Below are positions 20,212-29,266 of a DNA stretch of 64,000 bases, piece by piece (the first letter of the stretch is position 1; each line of letters opens with the position of its first letter). The notes under the pieces are model-generated. The model saw only the letters and a program-made list of their open reading frames with translations, had not been told where the DNA came from and ran no database searches. The stretch comes from Anthracocystis setariae. Taxonomy: Eukaryota; Basidiomycota; Ustilaginomycetes; Ustilaginales; Ustilaginaceae. The stretch lies in the NCBI GenBank assembly GCA_928724745.1, contig CAKMXJ010000010.1, forward strand, positions 1 to 64,000, in the 5' to 3' direction. Made by a program: the position numbers and the translations under genes.

Positions 20212-21141
20212 GGTCCGGTGGTAGAATGTTTTGGAGTTGAGAATAACCAGGTCAAGCAGGTTGATCAGGATTCTGACAGAGTACTCCGGTAACTCAATCC
20301 AAGCCGGCTCACCAAAATTGAACAGGAAGGACGGAATACAATCCTCTTTATCAACATGGATTCCACCTGCAAAGTCCAAGAAGAAAGCAATAGTAGTCCA
20401 CCAAGGATGAAGCAACCTGAGAGAGCCGGAACCAAAGATGGATCCAAGCCACTTTCTGCCTTTGGCCTGGGCCTTGATGTTTTCTTTGAAGCTTGGATGG
20501 ATGGATGCCGTCTGCATAACAAGAGTTGCATGCCGCTTTGCCCAAGCAAGTAGGTCAAGTGCTTCAGTTTTGTACCGATGATCTGTGGTCTCCTTGGTGA
20601 AGTCCAGGGTTGCTTTGCCTCGGGAATGCCAGATACCAAGGTGATGTTCAATCACTTTCCGCTTTGTGAACTTGATTTTGATGTTCTGATCACCACTTCT
20701 GCTTGCTTGAACAGAGTAGGAAGAGGTTTTTTTGACCAAGTACCGGTCATAGAGGATCCAGCCTAGTTGAGAACTTGCTTTTGCTTCGAGTGCTTTGGCA
20801 TAGCTGCTAGGTGCAATCCTCTGCAAAATGATGGCTCCGGTCTCCTTGTCTGCCAGAGTGAGGTTTGGGTGATTAGGACCGCTGCCTTTGGCTTGCTCCG
20901 GCTCCAAATACTGGTGGTGGTCAAAGCTGCTGAGGTCCGCACCTTTGGAGATGGTAAACCACCTTTGGATCTTGAGATGGATGGATTGGAGCTTTGGGTC
21001 TTGATAGGTCTGCCTCCTAGTAGCATTCCTTTCCGCATTCCTCTTCCTTTTCCTGTCCAGAGCAGCTGGACTCTTTGCTGGCATAGCTGTTGGGAGCGTC
21101 TTAGAGGCAGATGGCTGCAATGGATGAATGCTGGCTGACAT
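20203..21141 (-). CDS. Third 2OG-Fe(II) dioxygenase-like gene, truncated at the C-terminus
   Basis: The 312-residue frame has a basic N-terminus and a C-terminal half of the double-stranded beta-helix type: H262 and D264 in GGIHVDKED, then DLVILNSKTFYH with a candidate distal H308. The protein stops four residues later at RTKP, before the arginine-containing strand that copies 1 and 2 have, and the stop TAG falls in the telomere-like tract at 20196-20211. It differs in sequence from copies 1 and 2 and is probably a separate subfamily. It lies 295 bp downstream of zinc-finger copy 2 on the same strand. It is probably a broken gene. The ATG at 21141 is the first in the frame, but an earlier exon cannot be excluded. 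Confidence 0.6.
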   Translation of the reverse strand: MSASIHPLQPSASKTLPTAMPAKSPAALDRKRKRNAERNATRRQTYQDPKLQSIHLKIQRWFTISKGADLSSFDHHQYLEPEQAKGSGPNHPNLTLADKETGAIILQRIAPSSYAKALEAKASSQLGWILYDRYLVKKTSSYSVQASRSGDQNIKIKFTKRKVIEHHLGIWHSRGKATLDFTKETTDHRYKTEALDLLAWAKRHATLVMQTASIHPSFKENIKAQAKGRKWLGSIFGSGSLRLLHPWWTTIAFFLDFAGGIHVDKEDCIPSFLFNFGEPAWIELPEYSVRILINLLDLVILNSKTFYHRTKP

Positions 21142-21436
21142 CCACTCCGGACCAAAAGATGAAGTGGGCCAAAATTCAAGCAGGTTCCAGTAGACCTGGG
21201 CCCGGGGGACTCTCCTGTTTGAGTATTTTTGGTCCAGTTTCCGGCAAGTCCCCTTTTCTGACCGAGCCTGGGGGACTCTCCTGTTTTGGAAATTTCAAGT
21301 TGATTTCAGGCGAGTCCCCCTCCTGGCAATCTGCCTGTTTTCCTTCCGCTGGGGGACTCCCCTGTTTGGGAAATTTTCCTTTGATTTCAGACAAATCCCC
21401 CTTCCCCATCCTGCCATTCTGCATATTTTCCTTCCG

Positions 21437-23920
21437 CTATTTACTCGTCAACAGCTCATAGGCATTACCCTTCCGCAAGACCAGGCCAAGGTACAGTCCT
21501 GAACTGCCCATGGGAATCAGCTGGCAAGCCCATGCCACACGCATCATGGTCAGAAGTGCAATGCTGCTGCTGAAAGCACCAGCTACACCATGCAGCAGCA
21601 CTACTTCCTCCGCACAGGACAGAGCAGCGGTGTTGTGCCGCACCTGGGTGATCCACTGGGCCACCGCATCCTGACTACGTGTGCCCAGATGATACTCTAC
21701 TGCTTGCGGGTTCTGCTCCAGCCAGTCCAGGCTGTTGGCTTTGATCCTGTTGGGGGCCATCCTGTTGCGGTGCTGTAGTTTACTTTGAAGTAGTACCCCC
21801 ATGCACGTAAGCAAGGACTGTTCTGCCTTTGAGAATTGTGTGGACTGCTTCAGCCCATGGAGCTCCGGTCTGGCACTGAGAGACTTGAGGGGCACATTGG
21901 CAGGTGCTGGTAGAAAGGTGAGGTCCATCACATCTGCCACCAGCGCATCCAGCCGGATGGCAATCTGCTGCTGCGCTGCCTCTGTTGCCAGGTGAGTCCG
22001 GAAGCGCTGGCTGGCAAGGTCATGCCGACACTTTCTGCACCTAGCACGGAACTTCTTTGCACTTCCTGACAGGTCATAGCTGCCCCGCCTGTGGCATCTC
22101 TGACACCTCAAATGGTGCCGGACATGGGCAAAGACTTGCCTGAGCTCACCGGCAGTCTTGAACATCTCCAGCTGAGCAATCAGAGTGGTGGCAGCTGCAC
22201 TGGTCTTCCACCATGCTGTGGGCAGGTCCAGCGGCGTAGGCTTGCGGCCAGGATTCCAGCCAAGCACATTGTGCAGATCAGTGACTACCTGGCGCTGCAT
22301 CAGCGTACTTGGCTTCAAACCCTTTCCTCTGAAGTGCTGCCTCTCCTCTGCAACGGCAAGCAGCGCTTCCAAGTTTGCAAACACAGCTCCCCGCTCAAAG
22401 GTATGAGACAGCAGCTGCAGGTCTCCAGCTTCTTCAGAGAAGAGGTGCTGCGCATCAAGGAAGTGGCTGGCCTCTGCTGCTGCCTTTGCATGCGCCATGG
22501 TTGGTGCTTGGATTGTGAGTTCCAAGCGGATGCCTCTGCCAAGATGGGTGGGTGCTTGGCTGATGCGTCGCTGCCACTTCTTCAGGATGTTGATCCGGTT
22601 CTTGATGGTGGCCATTGTCATGGGCTGGAATCCTTTGCCTGCTCCGGCAGCCCCTGCTTTGAGAAGATGCGTAAACTTGGAGTAGCCCTTAAAGTGCTGC
22701 AGTCCGTCTGGATGCTCCTTCCACTTGAGTTCCACACCACTATAGCCACGCCCCACCTGCATGGCAAGCAGGTACTGCTTGTACTTTCCCCGCTTGGACT
22801 TGGGCGCAACGGCTGTGTGCTGGTCCGTGTACACAGTACGTCCAATGTCATAGATGTTGGTGTGCTGTAGTGGATGAGATTCCAAGCTGGCTGGATCAAC
22901 AAAGCGGTCCACCGGCACCTTGATGCCAAAGGCAGACATCCGGATGGCTTGGCAGCCAATGTCTTCCAGCGCATCTGTCAATACAGAGGTTTCCACCCGC
23001 AACTCCCCATAGGTCAGGGTGGTGGCATGATTTGATGGCAGCAGTGTTGCCTTCTGTGGTGCCTGCGTCAGCCGTTCAACAAGGGGCAGCTTGTACTGTG
23101 GTTCAAAGCAGAAGCGGCACTTGAGCTCTGCAAAGAAAACCCAGTGCTTGTACATGTCCAGGTCTCTTGTTTCTGGTGCATGCGAGACTAGAGCTAGGTA
23201 GCTTCCAGGTGGGTAGATGCGGAGGAGAGTAGCCGGTGTGATGGTCACAGAGAAAAAGTCCACATCTGTGTCCGCTTCCAGGTTGTCCCAGCAAGCAACC
23301 GGTGCAAGCGGAGGCACCGGTGGCAGCCTGATCTCCTGAGCCTGCTGTCTATCCATCAGTAGCTCCGGTGGTGGTATTCTTGCTTCCTCTTCTGCACCCT
23401 CACCACCTACCAGCAGAATGACAATCCCATCTTCCGGCATGTCAAAGTCATGTGCAGCTGGTGAAGGTTGTCCTGGTTCTGGAATCACCGGCAGGGTTGG
23501 TGCATCCAAGTCTGGTGTGGGAGACCGTGACACATCATCAGGGATGGCATCCGGTGCTGCTTCCTCCAGTATGTATGCTGGCTCTTCTTCTGGCAGGTAT
23601 GCAGGCCCCAGCTCTTCCGTGTTTTGAGTTTCTTCTGCTACATCTTCTTGCTCTTGTGCTTGAGGCACATGATCTGAGACCACAGCTGTAGCTGGCACAG
23701 ACAATGGTGATTCTTGATGGACTTGGCACTTGCGTATCCCCTGATGGCGCTTCAGTGCGGCATGATTCTGGACCACCTGCCCACAAGAGCATGCTGTCAA
23801 CCCACATGCAGCTGCTTGCGCTGCTGTAACAAAGACTCCAGCATGGGCTTTGCGGATGTGGTTGGTGATGTTGGTTGCTGAGTAGGTAAAGTGGCAGACT
23901 GGACACGGCAAGAAAGTCAT
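21437..23920 (-). CDS. Subtelomeric two-zinc-finger protein, copy 2 (function unknown)
   Basis: This 827-residue protein is the paralogue of the one at 5017-7848, collinear from the first finger (CPVCHFTYS..H..H) through the second (CSCGQ..H..RKC), a shorter acidic linker, the long conserved core, a CQRC..CRKC ribbon-like motif and the C-terminal EEVVLLHGVAGAF block. Start and stop are conserved between the copies, and the sequences are clearly diverged throughout, so both frames appear to have been kept under selection. A diverged version of the gaccgtctt repeats lies upstream. Function is unknown; zinc-dependent DNA binding is the most that can be inferred. It is followed on the same strand by the truncated dioxygenase. 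Confidence 0.8.
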   Translation of the reverse strand: MTFLPCPVCHFTYSATNITNHIRKAHAGVFVTAAQAAACGLTACSCGQVVQNHAALKRHQGIRKCQVHQESPLSVPATAVVSDHVPQAQEQEDVAEETQNTEELGPAYLPEEEPAYILEEAAPDAIPDDVSRSPTPDLDAPTLPVIPEPGQPSPAAHDFDMPEDGIVILLVGGEGAEEEARIPPPELLMDRQQAQEIRLPPVPPLAPVACWDNLEADTDVDFFSVTITPATLLRIYPPGSYLALVSHAPETRDLDMYKHWVFFAELKCRFCFEPQYKLPLVERLTQAPQKATLLPSNHATTLTYGELRVETSVLTDALEDIGCQAIRMSAFGIKVPVDRFVDPASLESHPLQHTNIYDIGRTVYTDQHTAVAPKSKRGKYKQYLLAMQVGRGYSGVELKWKEHPDGLQHFKGYSKFTHLLKAGAAGAGKGFQPMTMATIKNRINILKKWQRRISQAPTHLGRGIRLELTIQAPTMAHAKAAAEASHFLDAQHLFSEEAGDLQLLSHTFERGAVFANLEALLAVAEERQHFRGKGLKPSTLMQRQVVTDLHNVLGWNPGRKPTPLDLPTAWWKTSAAATTLIAQLEMFKTAGELRQVFAHVRHHLRCQRCHRRGSYDLSGSAKKFRARCRKCRHDLASQRFRTHLATEAAQQQIAIRLDALVADVMDLTFLPAPANVPLKSLSARPELHGLKQSTQFSKAEQSLLTCMGVLLQSKLQHRNRMAPNRIKANSLDWLEQNPQAVEYHLGTRSQDAVAQWITQVRHNTAALSCAEEVVLLHGVAGAFSSSIALLTMMRVAWACQLIPMGSSGLYLGLVLRKGNAYELLTSK

Positions 23921-23964
23921 GGCGGCGTGGATGTTGGATGGTCAGTGGTGAGATGAGCTGTCTG

Positions 23965-24235
23965 CCTGGCCTTTGCAATTGTAGTGGACTGTCTTCTGCT
24001 TTGTTACCAACCGTCTCCTGTTTCTTACTGATTGTCTTCAAATTGTTACTGACTGTCTTCCAATTTGAAGTAGACCGTCTGTCTTTTTCTTTGAAGTGGA
24101 CCGTCATCTGCTGAATTCAAATCCAAAATAATTTTGAAGTGGCACGTCTTCCTGGCATTTCAAAATTCAGCACAATTTTCAAATGGACCATCTCATTTTC
24201 TCAGGGACGCGTCCAAACAACGATTTTTTGCCCAT
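23965..24235. repeat. Diverged GACCGTCTT repeats upstream of zinc-finger copy 2
   Basis: About eight degenerate copies of gac[c/t]gtctt(c) occur at irregular 25-35 bp spacing between the start codon and the interstitial telomere tract. They resemble the 21-bp minisatellite upstream of the paralogue. The sequence is duplicated at about 25143-25410 without the gene. Confidence 0.75.
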
Positions 24236-24263
24236 CAAACCCTAACCCTACATATTACCCTAG
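24236..24263. repeat. Interstitial telomeric repeat
   Basis: The sequence aaaccctaaccctac followed by attaccctag gives two near-perfect CCCTAA units and a degenerate third, in the same orientation as the chromosome end. It directly follows the repeats upstream of zinc-finger copy 2; the duplicate of that region at 25400 has only aaaccctgg, so the telomere units are specific to this copy. Confidence 0.65.
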
Positions 24264-24835
24264 TCACAGTCCGAACAACCAGCAGCAGACCCAGCCCATG
24301 TCCAGTAGTGGTCACGTCGGTGTTGGCCTACAGGTGGATCTCCGGATGTTGATATCTTGGGCTAGCCTGCTCCAATCACTCTGATACTTTGTCAGTATCT
24401 TCTCTGAGCCTATTAGAACTAATACAGACACTCACCAGAACCTGCCCAGGCCATCTGACAAAGTCGACTTTTCCACCCCGTGAAACTTTGACTGGCCGTA
24501 TCTCCGCAACCCCAAGTCAACTGGGTCGGGGATCAGCAAGTAAAATGCTCTACTGGTGCCAATGAACAACTTTACTTAAGACCCCAACACATGTTTATTT
24601 TCATCCCTAGTGGGTAACCCCTTGTAATCATATTGCTGACAGTGTGGCATTGATGTTGCCGTGTTCCTGAGATGAATCTCTGTTTTTTACACTGATGTCA
24701 TGCGCTCTTTCCAATCTAAATTTGCAGCTCCACACTGATCAAAAATTTTATTTGGAGTTGAAATTCATCCATGCACTTGATTCTGTGCCGGCAACTCTCT
24801 GTACTGATTTTCTCCAAAGACAGCATCAAGCCTCT
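24264..24835. other. Intergenic sequence between interstitial telomere and deletion copy
   Basis: No coding region, RNA gene or clear repeat was recognised in this stretch. Short open frames lack any domain. Confidence 0.45.
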
Positions 24836-25410
24836 GTTTTGCTGGCATAGCTGTTGGAAGCATCTTAGAGGGGAATGGCTGAGATGGATGAATGCTGGCT
24901 GATATCCACTCCGGACCTAAAGACAAAGTGGGCCAAAATCCAAGCAGGTTCCAGTAGACCTGGGCCCGGGGGACTCTCCTGTTTGAGCATTTTTGGTCCA
25001 GTTTCCGGCAAGTCCCCTTTTCTGACCAAGCCCAGGGGACTCTCCTGTTTTGGAAATTTTCTCTTGATTTCAGATGAGTCCCCCTCCTGGCAATTTGCAT
25101 ATTTTCCTTCCGCTGGGGACTCTCCTAATTTGATTTCAGATGTGTCTTTGCAATTGTAGTGGACTGTCTTCTGTTTTGTTACCAACCGTCTCCTGTTTCT
25201 TACTGCTTGCCTTCAAATTGTTACCGACTGTCTTCCAATTTGAAGTAGACCGTCTGTCTTTTTCTTTGAAGTGGACCGTCTTCTGCTGAATTCAAATTTA
25301 TTTTGAAGTGGCGCGTCTTCCTGGCATTTCAAAATTCAGCACAGTTTTCAAATGGACCGTCTCATTTTTCTCAGGGACGTGTCCAAACAACAATTTTTTG
25401 CCCATCAAAC
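24836..25410. repeat. Rearranged duplicate of the module's upstream regions, gene deleted
   Basis: Positions 24836-25140 are a close copy of 21071-21440 (start and upstream region of the truncated dioxygenase, including the repeated gggggactctcctgtttg blocks). Positions 25143-25410 are a close copy of 23968-24240 (upstream region of zinc-finger copy 2). The zinc-finger gene that separates these in the other copy is missing, with the joint near 25140. The dioxygenase start region is degraded, so no gene remains. Confidence 0.8.
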
Positions 25411-26426
25411 CCTGGCACGCCCCCCCCCCCTTTCACAGCGTACCGCGCCGCGCGCCCCTAATGACCTTTACATTGCGCGGCGCGCCCCTGGCGGTGCTCT
25501 CATGGTGCGCTGGCTGGGACCCCCGTCCAGCCGTAACACAAAGCAGTTGTCAAGATCAACAGCAGTTCAGAGTTGCAAGCCATGAAGAGTCAGATGGTGG
25601 TGGTAAATTTTCCTAACAATCACGCTTCCTTTTTGTTGCTAGCAAGCTGTAATAGATTTATGTACTACCACCTGAGCTTCATGTGTTAACAACTACTCCT
25701 CACTGGGTATCAAGCTAGCTAGCTGGTATGGTCTTTCCATTGCTGTATAATGTTGGACATCATCAAATTTATTCACAATCATGAAGAGAAATTTGAAAAT
25801 TGAAAATTGTGCAGATACTTTTTGACACATGCTGTACAGAGATGCCAGAACTTTTAATTGAATTGCAATTGGAAGCTTCCTGTTCCCTGCCACCTTGAGT
25901 CCTACACCTCCCACCTTGAGTACTACACCCGCCACCTGAGCCCTGGCTTGGCTGGTGTATCACATAGCCAGTGGCTTGGTCCGGTTGACGGCTAGTAGCT
26001 CTGTGTGGGTCAAGCCATGTGCTTTTGAGGCAAACTGTGCAAATTCTTCCAATCTCACAGCCCCAAAAAATAATTTTCGGCAATTGGTGATGCCAGCCAA
26101 GTTGCCTGTGACCACGCGATCCGACTTGAAAGAAATCCAAAAGGCAGCCAGCCAGCCAGCCATTCATTCGCATTTGGCAGGATGCGCAAATCTGCCTGCG
26201 TCGGACCGAGCCATGTAGTTGGTAGTAGTTGAAAATAGTGTCATGCGAGTGTGCCATCTGCCAGAACCTCGACAGTAGATCGGTCGGCTTGATTGGATTT
26301 TTTTTTCTCAATTTGGCAGCCGATGATGGAGTCACCAGAGATGCTACACACTCGACGTAGCGGACCGGCGTTGGTGCTCACCGAACGTGAAGCCGGCTAA
26401 GCACCCTGATTGGACTCTCCACAGCC
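25411..26426. other. Boundary between subtelomere and chromosome arm
   Basis: A run of 13 C (about 25419) is followed by a GC-extreme segment with near-palindromic gcgccgcgcgcccct and gcgcggcgcgcccc blocks (25447-25494). From 25500 to 26426 the sequence is AT-richer, with no repeat family shared with the subtelomere and no supported gene; a 188-codon minus-strand frame at 25769-26335 has no recognisable domain. A short repeat caccttgagt.ctacac occurs near 25900-25935. Confidence 0.45.
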
Positions 26427-26948
26427 ATGCAGCAGCACTACTCTACAGGATCTTGGCGTGATGCAGCCAGCCTGTGTCTTTTGATCGTAGTGGCAGCTGC
26501 CGCTTACTCTCGGTTCCATCAGCACAACTTGACCGCATTATTCTCGAATCGCATTCACGACCCTGACATCGACCTCGCCTACAGCTATCTTTACATCCAC
26601 AGTTCTTCACATTCTCCCATTCGCTCCGTTCCTTTCCTACATCGACACGGCCTCATACACGCAGCGTCGGCGCGTCCCCTGCTCCATCTCGGCCTCGTTG
26701 ACTCTCTGGCCACCCTAATACCTACATCCGAAGTGGCTTCCCAACAAGTATTGGACCTCGCAACATCGTGTCTGCCGCGTACATTGTTGATAAACGTCCG
26801 CCTCGAGCCTCCAACACAGTCAGTCCACAACGGCACACCCCTTCCTATCTTGCACTCCCTGCGCCTACCCATAGACCTCCTTCCGTCGAATAGAACACGA
26901 AATGTCCCGCCAAACTGTAAGTTTGTTGACCTGCTTCATCCCATTTAA
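26427..26948 (+). CDS. Hypothetical small protein, doubtful
   Basis: The frame encodes 173 residues beginning MQQHYSTGSW with a hydrophobic stretch (LCLLIVVAAAAY) near residues 17-28 that could be a signal anchor. No family is recognised and the composition is Leu/Pro/Ser-rich. The ATG has a reasonable context (cagccATGc). A GTAAGT donor-like site at about 26911 lies inside the frame, so this could instead be the first exon of a longer gene or an upstream exon of the NMN adenylyltransferase gene. Confidence 0.3.
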   Translation: MQQHYSTGSWRDAASLCLLIVVAAAAYSRFHQHNLTALFSNRIHDPDIDLAYSYLYIHSSSHSPIRSVPFLHRHGLIHAASARPLLHLGLVDSLATLIPTSEVASQQVLDLATSCLPRTLLINVRLEPPTQSVHNGTPLPILHSLRLPIDLLPSNRTRNVPPNCKFVDLLHPI

Positions 26949-27059
26949 GCATCACGCAGTAGTCGCAGTCGCTTCTATCCGTGGACTTGGGCCGAAAGAG
27001 AAAGACCGCAAGAGGGACTGACCGACTATCAATCTTGCTTCAACCTTGACCTTGAATCC

Positions 27060-27207
27060 CATTCTCATCCTCATCCTCATCCACATCCTCATCCTCATCC
27101 TCATCCTCATCCTCATCCTCATCCTCATCCTCATCCTCATCCTCATCCTCATCCTCATCCTCATCCTCATCCTCATCCTCATCCTCATCCTCATCCTCAT
27201 CCTCGTT
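27060..27207. repeat. Hexanucleotide microsatellite (ATCCTC)n
   Basis: About 24 units of ATCCTC run without interruption apart from one atccac unit near the left end. Because the unit is six bases, it is open in several frames and encodes Ile-Leu repeats on one strand and Asp-Glu or Met-Arg repeats on the other; none of these is a credible protein. It lies 180-330 bp upstream of the NMN adenylyltransferase start. Confidence 0.95.
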
Positions 27208-27390
27208 GATGCTCTTTTTTTTCTCCGGATCTATCGCTTGCTCCGTGCTTGGTTCGGTCGCTTGGCCTGCGCCGATCCACGGCTCGATCCGACGTGCAAT
27301 TTGCGCTGATTCCGACTTTGGGCTCTCCCGTTCTCGCCTCATCCGGTTGCTTACTCACCCCACTCGCAATTGCTCCAGCCCAACGCGCCC

Positions 27391-29073
27391 ATGCCCAGAA
27401 TGACCGACTCGCAAGCCGGTCCCGGCGCTCCATCCTCTCTCAAATTTGCTGCCCTCTCGGTTCAGAGCTTTCAACTTGACAGTCCACCTTTCACTGGAGC
27501 TGCCGTCGGAGGAGCCGGTCCCCTCGACGAAGCTGGTCAACGTCTCTCCAGCCACGACTCCGATCCCTCTTCGCACAAACATGAAATGTCGCATCCAATT
27601 TCTGACAACGCTTCCCACGACGGCCGACAGTCACGATGCAGAGGTGGCGCCAGCACGAGTCCACACTCTATAGCAACAGCCTTCCCATCCACCAAACCAG
27701 ACGACGACCCATACACTCGCTCCATGTCGCAAACACGATCGCCTTCTCAATCAAACCACCATCAGCATGACGCTAGTCTCAAGACTCCTACCGTCGAAAA
27801 GAAATCTTTATTCCACCGCATGACGCCGTCTACCAGCTCCGAATCCCAAGCACCAACATCGCAAGACCACAGCCAGTCTCAGTCTACCTACGATCGAGAC
27901 GTACCCCAGTGGCACCTTGATGGAAACCTGTCCTCTCGTCAAGCAAGCTCGGCCAGCCTTGCCACTCTCTCACCGGACAAAAGACCCGCCCACCTCACTT
28001 CCACCCAATCTTCCACATCTGCCGATGCGCAACACACACAAAGCCGCACTAGCGACGCCAGCAATCACTGCGATCAGTGTGTGCCCCGATCCCACCGCAC
28101 CTCTCCTACGCCCTTGAATCGCCGATCATCGTCGCAAGACCGTCCAGCATACTCGCAGTTCTCCGAAGACCTTGACGCACAGGAAGATGCCGGCTCTTCC
28201 GCCGCCGAACCCGATGACGAAGTCGATGGTCCTGAAAGTCTCTCGCCTTCCATCCCCCATCGCGTACCTCAACAGCCACAATCCAAAGAACACTACATCT
28301 TCCCGCGCCATCGTTTGCCAACGCGCATGCGTGACGAATCCAAGACCCCTCTGGTCATTGTTGCTTGCGGTTCCTTCTCGCCGCCCACCTATCTCCACCT
28401 TCGAATCTTTGAGATGGCCAAAGACCAAATCATCGAGTCGGGCAAGTACGAGATCCTCGCCGGCTACTATTCTCCGGTCTCGGATTACTACAAGAAGGAA
28501 GGTCTCGCCAAGGCTACCCATCGCGTACGCATGTGCGAGCTTGCTGTGGAGAAAACCTCGACGTGGCTCATGGTCGATGCGTGGGAATCGCTTCAGGATG
28601 AGTATCAGCGAACTGCCGTTGTACTCGATCACTTTCATGACGAGATCAACGGTCCCAGCGACGGCGGTGTGCTGCTTTCGGATGGTACGCGCAAAAACGT
28701 CAAAATCATGCTCCTCGCAGGCGGGGACCTCATTCAATCCATGGGCGAGCCCGGCGTATGGGCTACTGCCGATCTTCATCACATCCTAGGCAAATACGGC
28801 TGCCTGATCGTCGAACGCACCGGCGCAGACGTTTGGTCGTTTTTGCTCTCCCACGACCTGCTATGGAAGTATCGCAGGAACCTCAAGATTGTCAAACAGA
28901 CCATCTACAACGACATCTCGTCCTCCAAAGTTCGCTTGTTTGTACGAAGAGGTCAGAGCATAAAGTACCTCTTGCCCAACAGCGTGATTCAGTACATCGA
29001 AAAACAAGGCCTCTACCGATTGCCTCCAGACGAAGAAGGCGAGAGACTGGAATTGGAACACCCCAATTGGTAA
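27391..29073 (+). CDS. NMA1: Nicotinamide mononucleotide adenylyltransferase
   Basis: The 560-residue product joins NMN (or nicotinate mononucleotide) and ATP to make NAD+ or its acid form, the last shared step of NAD synthesis. The catalytic domain starts near residue 318: GSFSPPTYLHLR (327-338) is the nucleotidyltransferase GxFxP..H motif, and ISSSKVR (509-515) is the C-terminal ATP-binding signature. Family members in yeast are about 400 residues; here some 310 residues of Ser/Gln-rich low-complexity sequence precede the domain. The ATG at 27391 is the first in the frame (a second is at 27400). The stop is followed at once by a run of A. The tail faces CWC22, 193 bp away. Confidence 0.95.
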   Translation: MPRMTDSQAGPGAPSSLKFAALSVQSFQLDSPPFTGAAVGGAGPLDEAGQRLSSHDSDPSSHKHEMSHPISDNASHDGRQSRCRGGASTSPHSIATAFPSTKPDDDPYTRSMSQTRSPSQSNHHQHDASLKTPTVEKKSLFHRMTPSTSSESQAPTSQDHSQSQSTYDRDVPQWHLDGNLSSRQASSASLATLSPDKRPAHLTSTQSSTSADAQHTQSRTSDASNHCDQCVPRSHRTSPTPLNRRSSSQDRPAYSQFSEDLDAQEDAGSSAAEPDDEVDGPESLSPSIPHRVPQQPQSKEHYIFPRHRLPTRMRDESKTPLVIVACGSFSPPTYLHLRIFEMAKDQIIESGKYEILAGYYSPVSDYYKKEGLAKATHRVRMCELAVEKTSTWLMVDAWESLQDEYQRTAVVLDHFHDEINGPSDGGVLLSDGTRKNVKIMLLAGGDLIQSMGEPGVWATADLHHILGKYGCLIVERTGADVWSFLLSHDLLWKYRRNLKIVKQTIYNDISSSKVRLFVRRGQSIKYLLPNSVIQYIEKQGLYRLPPDEEGERLELEHPNW

Positions 29074-29266
29074 AAAAAAAAAAAAAAAAAAAACCCCAAA
29101 TTGTACAATCAACATTGGAACCCAACGCCGGATTTGTACACCTCCAAAATGCCATCCATGAATCACACAGAAGATCATCATTTTTCATGCACTCTCCAGT
29201 CTGAGTGAGCGCACTCATCGTCCGTCATGACATTGATGAGGATGGATTCGTTTATGACTTGCGAAT

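Noticed and set aside
3151..25410. Retrotransposon or KDZ transposase as the source of the module
   Set aside because: I saw no reverse transcriptase, long terminal repeat, or KDZ-type transposase in any frame; only the oxygenase family has a known KDZ association.
25769..26335. 188-codon minus-strand frame near the subtelomere boundary
   Set aside because: No recognisable domain and atypical composition; not supported.
27040..27342. Asp-Glu, Met-Arg and Ile-Leu repeat proteins
   Set aside because: They are translations of the ATCCTC microsatellite.
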